From assembly GCF_018476645.1 (NCBI RefSeq), contig NZ_JAHCTB010000001.1:62001-126000 (forward strand): a DNA stretch of 64,000 nucleotides, in the 5' to 3' direction. The translations under genes were made by a program, and so were the position numbers. The DNA comes from Aequorivita echinoideorum. GTDB taxonomy: Bacteria > Bacteroidota > Bacteroidia > Flavobacteriales > Flavobacteriaceae. The notes below the pieces were generated by a model. The model made no database searches and had not been told where the DNA came from. It saw only the letters and a list, made by a program, of their open reading frames with translations. Every line of letters starts with the position of its first letter. Positions within the stretch are counted from its first letter, which is position 1. Shown here piece after piece: positions 36,016 to 45,075 of this stretch.

Positions 36016-37251
36016 TTAGCCTTCAAAAGAACATTTAATACCAGTTTTTGCCAAATCTTTCCAAAAATCAGGGTATGATTTCGAAACAACTTCAGCGTTA
36101 TTAATTATTAATTCTGTTTTTACGGCAAGTGGCGCGAAAGCCATTGCCATTCTGTGGTCATTGTAGGTTTCAATGGCAATACCAGCTACTATTTTTTTTG
36201 AACTTTCCAAAAACAAAGTTTCATCATCGATTTTTACAACCGCTCCCAATTTCTGCAATTCATTTTGAAGGGCAACCAGCCTGTCAGTCTCTTTAATTTT
36301 TAGCGTTTTAAGTCCACTCAAGCTACAGCTCATACCCAACCCAAAACATGTTACGGCAATGGTTTGTGCCAAATCTGGAGTATCCGCCAAATTTAAAATG
36401 AGCGAATCCGGCAATTGTCCTTTACTTTTTGATAATTTAATTTTATTTTCTGAAGCATAAAATGTCGTTTTCACTCCGAGGGATTCGTAGATGGAAACGA
36501 GCGCCGAATCGCCCTGAATGCTGTTTTCTCTAAAATTTGATAGCGTGATTTCCGCATTTTTTGAAAGAGCAACTAAACTGTAAAAATAGGATGCTGAACT
36601 CCAATCAGACTCAATATTGATGTTTACATGTTTTAATTTTTCTGAAGGAAATATTTCAATTTTATTTTCAGAAAAAATTCCCGTGATACCAACTTTTTTC
36701 AAAAGTGATAACGTCATTTCAATGTAGGGCAACGAAGTTGGCGTGCCTTTCAAAAAAATTTTAAGTCCGTTTTGAAGGCTTGGCGCCACGAGCATCAATG
36801 CCGAAATATACTGGCTACTGATGCCGGCATCGATAGTTATTTCGTTTTCCTCAATTTTTTTTCCCGAAATCTTGAGTGGAGGAAAACCTTCATTTTTAAT
36901 GTACGAAATATCCGCACCCAGATTTCGCAGGGCTGAAACCAAAGTACCGATAGGTCTTTCCTGCATTCTTTCACTGCCGGTAAGGATTATTTCGGCTCCA
37001 GGTTTTATGGCATAATAGGCGGTAAGAAATCGCATAGCTGTACCAGCGTGATGGATGTCCACGTCCCCCGTTTCAACTGACAAAGCATTTTTTAGAACAG
37101 AGCTATCGTCACTTTCTGAAAAATTCTCAATAGTTATTTGAGGAAATTGCGCCTGTAAAATCAGCAATCTGTTCGATTCACTTTTTGAACCTGTTATTGA
37201 AATTGTTGCATTTTTTTCTGAAATAACATCGCCGCTCAGCCTAACATTCAT
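36016..37251 (-). CDS. aroA: 3-phosphoshikimate 1-carboxyvinyltransferase (EPSP synthase) AroA
   Basis: Sixth step of the shikimate pathway. The 411-residue enzyme has ITGSKSESNRLLIL, HHAGTAMRFLTAYYA, TGSERMQERPIGTL, SSQYISALMLVAP, KETDRLVALQNEL and YNDHRMAMAFAPLA. In the phosphoenolpyruvate/glyphosate loop the usual GNAGTAMRPL reads HHAGTAMRFL, with Phe where most have Pro. The gene shares 4 bp with the upstream small membrane-protein gene. Its partner in aromatic synthesis, DAHP synthase, lies 7 kb away. Confidence 0.95.
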   Translation of the reverse strand: MNVRLSGDVISEKNATISITGSKSESNRLLILQAQFPQITIENFSESDDSSVLKNALSVETGDVDIHHAGTAMRFLTAYYAIKPGAEIILTGSERMQERPIGTLVSALRNLGADISYIKNEGFPPLKISGKKIEENEITIDAGISSQYISALMLVAPSLQNGLKIFLKGTPTSLPYIEMTLSLLKKVGITGIFSENKIEIFPSEKLKHVNINIESDWSSASYFYSLVALSKNAEITLSNFRENSIQGDSALVSIYESLGVKTTFYASENKIKLSKSKGQLPDSLILNLADTPDLAQTIAVTCFGLGMSCSLSGLKTLKIKETDRLVALQNELQKLGAVVKIDDETLFLESSKKIVAGIAIETYNDHRMAMAFAPLAVKTELIINNAEVVSKSYPDFWKDLAKTGIKCSFEG

Positions 37252-37493
37252 TTTTTTAAAGGAGTATTGTTTTTAATTTTTGAGCGATATTTTCCGAATG
37301 TGACCAAAAATCCGTACACAAAGCCGGAAACCAGAAGTGCAAAAATAAATTTCAAAATATTCGCCTCAGAAAAATAGGCTACGCGAAAGCCTTCAATTGC
37401 CCACTTAATGAATGCAAAAACAATGGCGAAAAGAAATGCCAGGAGACAGACCGATTTCCAAAAACCCTTCGTGTTTATTACTTTTTTGAACAC
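37248..37493 (-). CDS. Small membrane protein with two spans
   Basis: An 81-residue protein with two hydrophobic segments, SVCLLAFLFAIVFAFIKWAI and ILKFIFALLVSGFVYGFLVT, and a basic tail. It fits between the MazG-like gene (1-bp gap) and aroA (4-bp overlap) and is certainly part of the same transcript. It has no recognisable function; similar small proteins accompany aroA or mazG in other flavobacteria as far as I recall. Confidence 0.75.
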   Translation of the reverse strand: MFKKVINTKGFWKSVCLLAFLFAIVFAFIKWAIEGFRVAYFSEANILKFIFALLVSGFVYGFLVTFGKYRSKIKNNTPLKK

Positions 37494-37494
37494 G

Positions 37495-37821
37495 CTATTT
37501 TAGTTTTTTATTGTTGTGATGCCTATCGTGATCCCGTTTGGTCTTCAGTTGCAATTTTTTATCAAAAGCTTCTTGCAGATTCACCCCGGTTTGGTTGGCA
37601 AGGCATAAAACCACGAAAAGAACGTCTGCAAGCTCCTCGCCCAAATCCTTGTTTTTATCGCTTTCCTTTTCGCTTTGTTCTCCGTAACGGCGTGCGATAA
37701 TTCGGGCAACCTCCCCTACCTCCTCGGTAAGTTGGGCCATATTGGTAAGTTCGTTAAAATAGCGAACGCCGTGATTTTTTATCCACTCGTCAACCGCTTG
37801 TTGCGCATTTTCAATATTCAT
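37495..37821 (-). CDS. MazG-like nucleotide pyrophosphohydrolase
   Basis: A 108-residue all-alpha NTP pyrophosphatase with the metal-binding pattern EExxE...ExxD: MAQLTEEVGEVARIIARRYG and DLGEELADVLFVVLCLANQ. It probably hydrolyses non-canonical or surplus (d)NTPs. The charged tail HDRHHNNKKLK is unusual. First of three tightly packed genes with the two-span protein and aroA. Confidence 0.9.
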   Translation of the reverse strand: MNIENAQQAVDEWIKNHGVRYFNELTNMAQLTEEVGEVARIIARRYGEQSEKESDKNKDLGEELADVLFVVLCLANQTGVNLQEAFDKKLQLKTKRDHDRHHNNKKLK

Positions 37822-37835
37822 AGACAGTAACTTTC

Positions 37836-39857
37836 TTACACCTTCGAAAGTACTACTTTTTCATTTTCCTTCGCAATTAAAAGTTCGTAGAATTTTTTCA
37901 GATTTCCGTAATCTGCGGCGGCAATATAAGCTTCATTTATTGCCAATTCCACCGTGAGCTGTAATTTATTCGCGGTTTGGGCGATGGCATATTTAAAGCT
38001 TCCCGTATTTTCCCCTAAACTAAAAGCAGAACTTTCCGGAATGGATTCTACCTTATAACCTTCAGGAATATTGATGCTAACAATATATCTGTTCTTTGTG
38101 GGAAAGCTGTAATCTATAGGGTAATTTCGTTCTTCTAATTTAAATGGGTTTTCCGTTGCTGCCATAAAAAGCAGTGGTGAAAAATAATATTTTCCACTTA
38201 CTTCTTCCACTGCATCCAGCACTTCAAAATCATATTGAAGCGAGACGGGCTCATACGGTTTTTCCAAATTTCCGAATTTTACATTTGAAAGTTCAGTGTT
38301 AATGTATTCCTTTTCCAGCTCTTTTCTCTGGGTGTCTTCCTGCGCATTTTTGAAATGTGAACGATACTGAAGTGCGTAATTTCCTGTAAATCTGCTCTGT
38401 GAAGATCCTTTCACATTCATATTGTTTGACAAATCTACATTTACCATGGTACTTTGCACTGCGGGCGATACGGAACGTAATGGCACGAAAAACGGTTCCC
38501 CATTTTTTGAAATGGCCAAACCTTGCCAGTTAAGGATTTTTGGCTCTAAAATTCCTATCTCACCATCTTTGTTTGTGGCATCCAGCAACATTTGTCCGCC
38601 ATTCATCTCAACCATTGCAATTACATAATTGAAACAATTCATGGAAGGAAAAAGTGGAATTCCGTGATTTTTTGTACTCACGAGGACCGGGCTTGCGTTG
38701 ATGCCAGCGTGGCGCAGCATTGCAACCAGCATCAAATTGATATCAGCTACGTTCCCGCTACCTTTTTTGTAAGCATCTTTTACTCCCACGTTCGTGAAGT
38801 AACCATTATAGTTGTTCCAGGTCATTTTATTCTTTGCGAATTCAAAAATCTTGACAAGTTTCTCGCGGGAATCGGTTACGCCAGATAGAAGTGCATCCAC
38901 ATCCTTTTCGAAGTAATTTGATCGTCGCAATTCATCTCCAAAAGAATCCACGCTGTATATTCTGTCCGACACATCATCCCAGGTAGTAGAATATGTTTTT
39001 ATAGGCGAACCTGGGAAATCGATATAATTCAACTCAAACTGAAGTGCAGTTGCATAATTATTGATATTTCCGGCGTAGGCTTCTTCCTTCATTGCTGGGA
39101 CATTTTGAATTTCGACCGTATTTATGTGCTCTTTAAATTTCACATTTCTGGTTTCCATTTCGCGACCTGTTCTTCCAAATCCGCTTGTTGATGTCGTTGT
39201 TTCATTAAAACTAATTGTTCTCTCATACCCATCCTTTTCAACTCTATACGGCACCCAACCCCTTTGGTGCGTGTTGTATACAAAATATTCTGGGGAGCTG
39301 AAAACAAGTTTTACATTGTCCACGGGTATGGTCTCCTGAAATTTATACTCATCAATGTTGAAGATGAAAGGAGAGGTTATAGTGTACTTATACTCTATCA
39401 CACAACCCTCTTGAAGCGCGGGAAGCGTAAATTTAGTTTGGGTAAGATATTTAGAGGACTTTTCTTCAAAAATGCCGTCGTTTCGCAATTTTTCTTCCTG
39501 CATTTTTCCGCTTGAGTCCATAAAATAGGTGTTGCCCCGTAGACCGCCAATTTTATCTTCGCCACCATTGCTGCTTTTGTGAAGATCAACCGTAACGTTT
39601 GCCCAATCAAAGCCCTCTTTCGAATAAATTTTTATGCGCTCATAAATATCCGTAACCATATAAAAACCTGTATCTTGGGAGTATTGAAATTCTGTTTTGG
39701 TCTCCCTGTAAAGTATTGAAGCATTTGCTGATGGATCTTGTGGGTGTTCCTTTTGAAGGACCTCTTCTTCTGAAACTTTGCCAAATTTGAAGTTTTGTGC
39801 AATTGATGTGTGATTTGCAAAAAGTAATAATACTGAAATAACTAGTAGGTTTTTCAT
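37836..39857 (-). CDS. Exported DUF3857/transglutaminase-like protein with lost catalytic residues
   Basis: A 673-residue exported protein (signal peptide MKNLLVISVLLLFANHTSIAQ) with an N-terminal DUF3857 beta domain and a transglutaminase-fold core. The core has GSGNVADINLMLVAMLRHAG where its paralogue upstream has YGDCKALTNYTKALLEAVG: the catalytic Cys is Val here, and the His of GNHAFLAIP is Tyr (FNYVIAMV). It is therefore probably not a peptidase or transglutaminase. It lies 20 bp downstream of the intact paralogue; the two are likely co-expressed. Confidence 0.85.
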   Translation of the reverse strand: MKNLLVISVLLLFANHTSIAQNFKFGKVSEEEVLQKEHPQDPSANASILYRETKTEFQYSQDTGFYMVTDIYERIKIYSKEGFDWANVTVDLHKSSNGGEDKIGGLRGNTYFMDSSGKMQEEKLRNDGIFEEKSSKYLTQTKFTLPALQEGCVIEYKYTITSPFIFNIDEYKFQETIPVDNVKLVFSSPEYFVYNTHQRGWVPYRVEKDGYERTISFNETTTSTSGFGRTGREMETRNVKFKEHINTVEIQNVPAMKEEAYAGNINNYATALQFELNYIDFPGSPIKTYSTTWDDVSDRIYSVDSFGDELRRSNYFEKDVDALLSGVTDSREKLVKIFEFAKNKMTWNNYNGYFTNVGVKDAYKKGSGNVADINLMLVAMLRHAGINASPVLVSTKNHGIPLFPSMNCFNYVIAMVEMNGGQMLLDATNKDGEIGILEPKILNWQGLAISKNGEPFFVPLRSVSPAVQSTMVNVDLSNNMNVKGSSQSRFTGNYALQYRSHFKNAQEDTQRKELEKEYINTELSNVKFGNLEKPYEPVSLQYDFEVLDAVEEVSGKYYFSPLLFMAATENPFKLEERNYPIDYSFPTKNRYIVSINIPEGYKVESIPESSAFSLGENTGSFKYAIAQTANKLQLTVELAINEAYIAAADYGNLKKFYELLIAKENEKVVLSKV

Positions 39858-39877
39858 ATGTATTTAAAAAGTAAATA

Positions 39878-41779
39878 TTAATTTTTTCTGAGCAATAGTT
39901 TGGTTCTGTCCAACTTTGAAATGGTGCGGCAAAACTCGCGGTAATTTTCATATTCTGAAGGCGCGTAAGTTCCCTTGTTGATTATGAGCTTGCGCTTGTA
40001 TTCAATTTTATTTTCGGAAACGGATTTGAAATCAATACTGTATTTTCCGAATTTATTCTCGATTACGGTTGCATCCGGCAATGAATCAAAACTGAAATTT
40101 TCCGGTATTTCAATTTCTACCGTATCAATGTCCATAAAGCCTTTGGACAAGTGTAAATTTTGCTTTCTGTTCTCGATTCGAGGAGGTATGTGGCTATTCT
40201 GGTTAAAGATGTTCGGGCAAAAAAGATAATCCTTTCCCACTGCGTTCGCATAATGTGGAATGCTTAGGGCAACATCTTCGGTAAAAACTATTTCCTCTTT
40301 ATTGTTATCAAAATTTATTTCAGAAAAGGATACACCATTCAAATTGCTCCATTTATTTTTATAATGTTTATCAATTTCATCCTGTTTTTTCTTCGGAAGC
40401 AAAAATTTATCTTCATACTGAAGCCCCTTCGAAATACTTTTAAAGTTTGCCGACACATCGCCGGTTTCGGCCACGCTTACGGTTGCCTTACTTTCCTGTG
40501 TATTTTCATCTACTCCATAGGCTTTTGTATGAACAATTTTTCCGCCTTCCGGCGTAATTACCAATACATCTCTATCATCAGCAAAATCGCCTATAAATCC
40601 GTAAGGCGTATCTTGGCTCGTACATTCCAGCCACGTCATAGTATCCCCATCTGGAATTGCCAAAAACGCGTGGTTGCCTTGTATGGATGCAAAATCCTTC
40701 ATAATGTTTCTTTCAGACTCTTCCCCAGCCCAAAGCACGCTGTAATAGGAAGGAACTCCAACGGCTTCCAGCAGCGCCTTAGTGTAGTTTGTAAGTGCCT
40801 TGCAATCTCCATAACTTAAATTATCCACATCTGATGCCAACATGGGTTTCCACCCACCTATTCCTATCTGTATGCTCACATAGCGCACTTTATCCTGAAC
40901 AAATTGATAGACCTTTCTTGCCTTTCCCTCATTCGTGGTCTCATTTGCAACAAGACTTTTAACTCTGGCAATAGTACCCTCGGGCAGATCGCGCACATCC
41001 GTGAGTAAGGATTTATCCATCCATTCCCCAAATTGCCGCCAGTCTTTACCATAACCTTTGGTTCCTTTCAAATAAAATTGGTCCAGAGCAAAATTTACCT
41101 TTGGGGCAATATTCATAAAGCCTACACTGTACTCTTCATAATCAATAGGCTTAATATTGGTAGCAGTACAGGTTATTTGATTGTTTGCATCTTGTACTTC
41201 AATGGCAAACCCATCAATATTTTCAACGGTATGCTTCGGTTTATTTTCTGGACTATAGGAAAGTTTTGCAACACTTTTCATTGTGCCGCGCGCATAACCA
41301 CCTACCGGATACCAAGGAGAGATAAATCCTGAATCCTTAGATTCCGTTTCAGCATTAAAAACCAAAATGTATGGGTATGTGGTGGGGGTATAATCCAAAT
41401 ATAATACGCGATCATCATTATAAATGCTAATTCCATCCCCGCGGCTCACATCCTTAAAATCTCTTTTTTTGAAATGCTCAAGTTCTTTACCGTTTGCATC
41501 ATATACGAAAACCTCAATATTTTTTATCTTGGTATAATCGTCATAAAATGCATATGCCTGGGCGTGCTTATCTCCCATTTTATTCAAAACCGCGGTTGCG
41601 CTGTGGGTTTTCACTTTCATCTTGCTGATGTCAGTAACATCAGTTTCTACAATTTCATTGATTAAAATGCTATTTGATTTTTTTAAAAATTCAATAGGAA
41701 TACCAGAAATAGTGTAGCTTTCTTGTGAATAAAGACCGAACGTGGTCAAAATTAATGTGATTAATATAAGTTTCTTCAT
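39878..41779 (-). CDS. Exported DUF3857/transglutaminase-like protein, catalytically intact
   Basis: About 633 residues with signal peptide MKKLILITLILTTFGLYSQ. N-terminal DUF3857 domain, then a transglutaminase-like core with catalytic Cys in LSYGDCKALTNYTKALL and His in GNHAFLAIP; the acid position is LECTSQ rather than the usual Asp-Ala-Thr. I chose the start at 41779, preceded by AGGAGATGG; the longer reading (MPLFTGDG) starts upstream of that site. The paired paralogue downstream has lost the Cys and His. Role unknown; probably periplasmic. Confidence 0.87.
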   Translation of the reverse strand: MKKLILITLILTTFGLYSQESYTISGIPIEFLKKSNSILINEIVETDVTDISKMKVKTHSATAVLNKMGDKHAQAYAFYDDYTKIKNIEVFVYDANGKELEHFKKRDFKDVSRGDGISIYNDDRVLYLDYTPTTYPYILVFNAETESKDSGFISPWYPVGGYARGTMKSVAKLSYSPENKPKHTVENIDGFAIEVQDANNQITCTATNIKPIDYEEYSVGFMNIAPKVNFALDQFYLKGTKGYGKDWRQFGEWMDKSLLTDVRDLPEGTIARVKSLVANETTNEGKARKVYQFVQDKVRYVSIQIGIGGWKPMLASDVDNLSYGDCKALTNYTKALLEAVGVPSYYSVLWAGEESERNIMKDFASIQGNHAFLAIPDGDTMTWLECTSQDTPYGFIGDFADDRDVLVITPEGGKIVHTKAYGVDENTQESKATVSVAETGDVSANFKSISKGLQYEDKFLLPKKKQDEIDKHYKNKWSNLNGVSFSEINFDNNKEEIVFTEDVALSIPHYANAVGKDYLFCPNIFNQNSHIPPRIENRKQNLHLSKGFMDIDTVEIEIPENFSFDSLPDATVIENKFGKYSIDFKSVSENKIEYKRKLIINKGTYAPSEYENYREFCRTISKLDRTKLLLRKN

Positions 41780-41844
41780 ACCATCTCCTGTAAAGAGCGG
41801 CAAGATATAAAATTTATGAAAAGTTAAAAAAAAGTTAAGGTATT

Positions 41845-42297
41845 TTATTCCCTGTTTTTGGAGTCCATTATTATAGTAACGGGTCCATCGTTCACTAACG
41901 ATATATCCATCATCGCACCAAAGATTCCCGTTTTTACAGTCGCGGAAATTTCATTTTGCATTTGAGAAATAAAATTTTCATATAACGGGATTGCATAATC
42001 TGGACGCGCAGCTTTAATAAATGAAGGCCTATTTCCCTTTTTTGTGCTGGCGTGAAGTGTAAATTGGCTAACAACCAAACACTCACCAACTATATCTTGA
42101 AGCGATAAATTCATGGCATCATTTTCATCAGGAAAAATCCGCATTTTTGAAATCTTACCAGCCAACCATTCCGCATCCTCCGTTGTGTCTTCTGCTTCTA
42201 TCCCCAAAAAAACCAAAAGTCCTTTTTCTATTTCAGAAAAAATTTTACCATCAATAGTTACCGATGCTTTTTTGACTCTTTGAATTACTACGCGCAT
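41845..42297 (-). CDS. dtd: D-aminoacyl-tRNA deacylase Dtd
   Basis: Removes D-amino acids wrongly attached to tRNA. The 150-residue protein has the family start MRVVIQRVKKASVTIDG, the SQFTLHASTKKGNRPSF loop and the cross-subunit GPVTIIMDS end (Gly-cis-Pro motif NDGPVT). The gene sits between rsgA and the DUF3857 pair; the 144-bp gap upstream is occupied by two short tandem arrays. Confidence 0.96.
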   Translation of the reverse strand: MRVVIQRVKKASVTIDGKIFSEIEKGLLVFLGIEAEDTTEDAEWLAGKISKMRIFPDENDAMNLSLQDIVGECLVVSQFTLHASTKKGNRPSFIKAARPDYAIPLYENFISQMQNEISATVKTGIFGAMMDISLVNDGPVTIIMDSKNRE

Positions 42298-42309
42298 TAT
42301 GGAAAATTC

Positions 42310-42342
42310 GATTATTGGATTATTGGATTATTGGATTGTTGA
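42310..42342. repeat. Octamer tract next to dtd
   Basis: GATTATTG repeated about four times (8-bp period, last copy GATTGTTG), directly upstream of the dtd start. Confidence 0.8.
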
Positions 42343-42365
42343 TTATTTAATTCTTAATGATCGGC

Positions 42366-42428
42366 ATTTGGGATTTGGGATTTGGGATTTGGGATTTGGG
42401 ATTTGTGATTTGTGATTTGTGATTTGTG
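42366..42428. repeat. Compound heptamer array, ATTTGGG x 5 then ATTTGTG x 4
   Basis: 63 bp of exact 7-bp period, with a single-base switch (GGG to GTG) after the fifth copy. It lies between rsgA and dtd, 13 bp after the rsgA stop codon in transcription order. The clean switch suggests amplification from two variant units. Confidence 0.95.
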
Positions 42429-42441
42429 ATTTTAAGAAAAA

Positions 42442-43392
42442 CTATTTCTCCCCATAAATATCTTTTCTGAAATGATCTTCTTCCCCTTCCAAAATCTGCA
42501 AATAACTTTTGTAACGGGACCACGCAATTTCATCATTTTCCAAGGCTTCTTTTATCGCGCAATTGGGTTCTTCCAAATGAAGGCAGTTATTGAATTTGCA
42601 ATTTTCTTTCCGTTCAAAAAATTCCGGAAAATAATTCCCCAATTCCTCTTTTTCCATTTCCACGACGCCAAACCCTTTGATTCCGGGCGTATCAATTATC
42701 TGTCCGCCAAAGGAAAGATCAAACATTTCAGCAAAGGTTGTGGTGTGCTGGCCCTGCAGATGTTGTTCAGAAATTTTTGATGTCTTCAAATCCAAATCTG
42801 CCTCCAGCGTATTGATCAAGGTAGATTTTCCCACACCGCTGTGGCCGGAGAACATAGTGACTTTATTGGTCATCAACTCTTTCACTTTATCCACATTCTT
42901 TCCCGTTGTAGCGGAAATTCCTATACATTCGTAGCCAATATTTCGGTAGAGCGCGGCTAGCATTTTTATTTCAAACAACTCGTCTTCATTGTAAGCATCA
43001 ATTTTATTGAATAGCAATACGGTTTTTATATGGTACGCTTCAGCCGTAACCAAAAATCGATCGATAAATGTGGTGAAGGTGGGCGGATTGTTCAAAGTAA
43101 TGAGCAAAAATGCCACATCTATGTTTGCGGCGATAATGTGGGTTTGCTTTGAAAGATTTACAGATTTGCGAATTATATAATTTTCGCGCTCATCAATGCC
43201 TGAAATTACACCTATAGTCTCATCGCCTTTTGTCTCAATTTCAAAATCCACATGGTCTCCCACGGCAATGGGATTTGTGCTTTTAATTCCGCCTATTCGG
43301 AATTTTCCCTTAATTCTGCAATCGTAAAACGTGCCGTTTTCGGCTTTAACAGAATACCAACTTCCCGTGGATTTATAGACAGTTCCCTTCAT
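42442..43392 (-). CDS. rsgA: Small ribosomal subunit biogenesis GTPase RsgA
   Basis: Circularly permuted GTPase in late 30S maturation. Order: N-terminal OB fold, G4 LLFNKIDAYNEDE (about residue 121), G1 GHSGVGKSTLINTLE (about 184), G3 DTPGIKGFG, then a zinc finger with CKFNNCLHLEEPNC. The 316-residue length fits. A TAATTTTG -7-like element lies 14-21 bp upstream of the start (43406-43413), giving a very short leader. Confidence 0.96.
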   Translation of the reverse strand: MKGTVYKSTGSWYSVKAENGTFYDCRIKGKFRIGGIKSTNPIAVGDHVDFEIETKGDETIGVISGIDERENYIIRKSVNLSKQTHIIAANIDVAFLLITLNNPPTFTTFIDRFLVTAEAYHIKTVLLFNKIDAYNEDELFEIKMLAALYRNIGYECIGISATTGKNVDKVKELMTNKVTMFSGHSGVGKSTLINTLEADLDLKTSKISEQHLQGQHTTTFAEMFDLSFGGQIIDTPGIKGFGVVEMEKEELGNYFPEFFERKENCKFNNCLHLEEPNCAIKEALENDEIAWSRYKSYLQILEGEEDHFRKDIYGEK

Positions 43393-43473
43393 CGTAACAA
43401 AAATCCAAAATTAAATACAAACAATCCTATAAAAATTTATTTTTACTTAGCTAAACATCAAATTAATACACTT

Positions 43474-43928
43474 ATGAAAAATTTTGTTTCCTTTTAGTTA
43501 TAACGCTTTTCTTTTCTACCGAAATTTTTGCGCAGCAATATGAGGTTAAAGTTGTAACTGTTGTAGAATCCATTGTCCCTAATGGTTTGGGGCGCTCGCG
43601 GATGATTTCAGCAAATGCGGAGCGTGATTACAAGGAATTCACCACTACCCAAAGCGAGGATGACAATTCCCGCAATAAGTCTGATAGGTCTGACATTCGC
43701 GTGAAGGATTTCGATGAGACCAAACTTCTCAATTTCTATAATTTAGGCGGAATACGCTTTCAGAATATTGCGGCCAATGATGCGCTGATAACTTCAAAAA
43801 TTAATACCATGCTTGCTGAAGGCTGGGATTTGGCCTTTGTAACCAGCGCCGTGGAAAGCGACGCTGGCGAAAAAGACGGACAGGGAATTTTCATTACCCG
43901 GCTTGTTTTTAAAAAATTGAAGCAATAA
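43474..43928 (+). pseudogene. Small exported protein with an apparent frameshift in the signal peptide
   Basis: From 43476 the frame reads FCFLLVITLFFSTEIFAQ then QYEVKVVTVVESIVPNGLG, a clear signal peptide and mature start, continuing without stop to 43928 (ends LVFKKLKQ). No start codon exists in that frame; the only ATG (43474) is one frame off, separated by a run of five A. A sixth A would give MKKFCFLLVITLFF in frame. So either the gene is phase-shifted off, or the base call is wrong. A shortened protein from the ATG at 43587 would lack the signal peptide. The mature part has a GWDLAFVTSAVES segment seen in secreted flavobacterial proteins; no function known. Confidence 0.75.
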
Positions 43929-43931
43929 CCA

Positions 43932-45014
43932 TTAAGGGTTTATCACCTTTTTTTGGTGGTTAATGGATTCTTGATGGATGGCCTTGAAGAGGGCGAGCGT
44001 AAATTCTTCATTCAGCTGATTTTTCTCGCCTTCCTTGGTCATTCGTTGCAGAATTTCATTCCACCTTTTTCGCTGGAGGATCGCCACATTATTTTCTTTC
44101 TTCAGAAAACCAATTGCATCTGCAATCTTCATTCGTTCCCCAAGCGTATCAATCAATCGCTGGTCCAAAATATCGATTTTAGTACGAAGCATTTGCAATT
44201 CCTTTTTAAAATTGACGCTTGCGCCGTCCGTACTTCTAATTCGTAACTCTTCCGTAATAATTCGTAAAGTTTCTGGGGTGATTTGCTGAGCAGCATCGCT
44301 CCACGCTTTGTCGGGATTGCAATGCGTCTCTATCATTAATCCATCATAATTTAAATCGAGAGCGGTTTGGCAAAGTTCAAAAATAAGATCACGCCGGCCC
44401 GCAATGTGCGATGGATCCAAAATAAGCGGCAAATCTGGAAATCTGTTCTGAAGATCAATAGGTATTTGCCACTCTGGATTATTCCTGTAGCGTGTCTTTT
44501 CATAGGTGGAAAACCCGCGGTGAATTACACCCAAGTTCTTAATTCCGGCTTCATAAAAACGTTCCACCGCGCCCAGCCAGAGTGCCAAATCTGGGTTGAC
44601 GGGATTTTTGACCAACACAATTTTATCGGTCCCGTTCAAGGCATCGGCAATTTCTTGGACGATAAATGGCGATACCGTGGTGCGCGCACCCACCCAAAAA
44701 ATATCCACATCGTGCGCCAGCGCCAGGTCTACGTGGTGCGTATTCGCAACTTCCGTGGCAATCATCAATCCGGTTTCCTTTTTTGCCCTTTGAAGCCATT
44801 TGAGACCCAAAGCACCCACGCCCTCAAAATTTCCAGGGCGGGTTCTGGGTTTCCATATTCCGGCACGCATTGCGGTGGTGTCCGTAGTTTTAAGCTGGTG
44901 CGCAATGTTCAATACCTGTTCCTCCGTTTCTGCGCTGCACGGGCCAGCAATAACGAGGGGATGGCTCAAATTAAATGCGTTTAACCAATTTCTCAACTCC
45001 TTTTTATTCTCCAT
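43932..45014 (-). CDS. Bifunctional DAHP synthase / chorismate mutase
   Basis: First committed step of aromatic synthesis fused to chorismate mutase. Residues 1-255: DAHP synthase of the KDPG-aldolase-like (AroA-beta) type, with VIAGPCSAETEEQ, RAGIWKPRTRPG, NLGVIHRGFS and DPSHIAGRRD. Residues 270-360: AroQ chorismate mutase helices, LRTKIDILDQRLIDTLGERM. I use ATG 45014 (MENKKEL); the longer version starts at a TTG. A hairpin with a long T run sits 12 bp upstream. Two residues apart in order from chorismate-consuming genes that are not in this window. Confidence 0.94.
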   Translation of the reverse strand: MENKKELRNWLNAFNLSHPLVIAGPCSAETEEQVLNIAHQLKTTDTTAMRAGIWKPRTRPGNFEGVGALGLKWLQRAKKETGLMIATEVANTHHVDLALAHDVDIFWVGARTTVSPFIVQEIADALNGTDKIVLVKNPVNPDLALWLGAVERFYEAGIKNLGVIHRGFSTYEKTRYRNNPEWQIPIDLQNRFPDLPLILDPSHIAGRRDLIFELCQTALDLNYDGLMIETHCNPDKAWSDAAQQITPETLRIITEELRIRSTDGASVNFKKELQMLRTKIDILDQRLIDTLGERMKIADAIGFLKKENNVAILQRKRWNEILQRMTKEGEKNQLNEEFTLALFKAIHQESINHQKKVINP

Positions 45015-45020
45015 AAATTT

Positions 45021-45047
45021 CAAAAAAAAAGTCCCTAAAAGGGACTT
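45021..45047 (-). terminator. Hairpin with nine T directly before the DAHP synthase start (possible attenuator)
   Basis: On the minus strand AAGTCCC-TTTT-GGGACTT (with one A) forms a stem followed by a T9 run, 7 bp before the ATG. No minus-strand gene lies upstream to be terminated, so a 5' leader attenuator for the DAHP synthase gene is the simplest reading. Confidence 0.6.
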
Positions 45048-45075
45048 AAATTTATATATAAAAGTATAATATTCC

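Noticed and set aside
42310-42428. CRISPR array
   Set aside because: The repeats are 7-8 bp with no spacers and no cas genes nearby; they are simple tandem repeats.
44367-44984. Plus-strand ORF of 205 codons opposite DAHP synthase
   Set aside because: It is a long shadow of the well-supported minus-strand gene, with Arg/Lys/His-rich composition and no recognisable motif.
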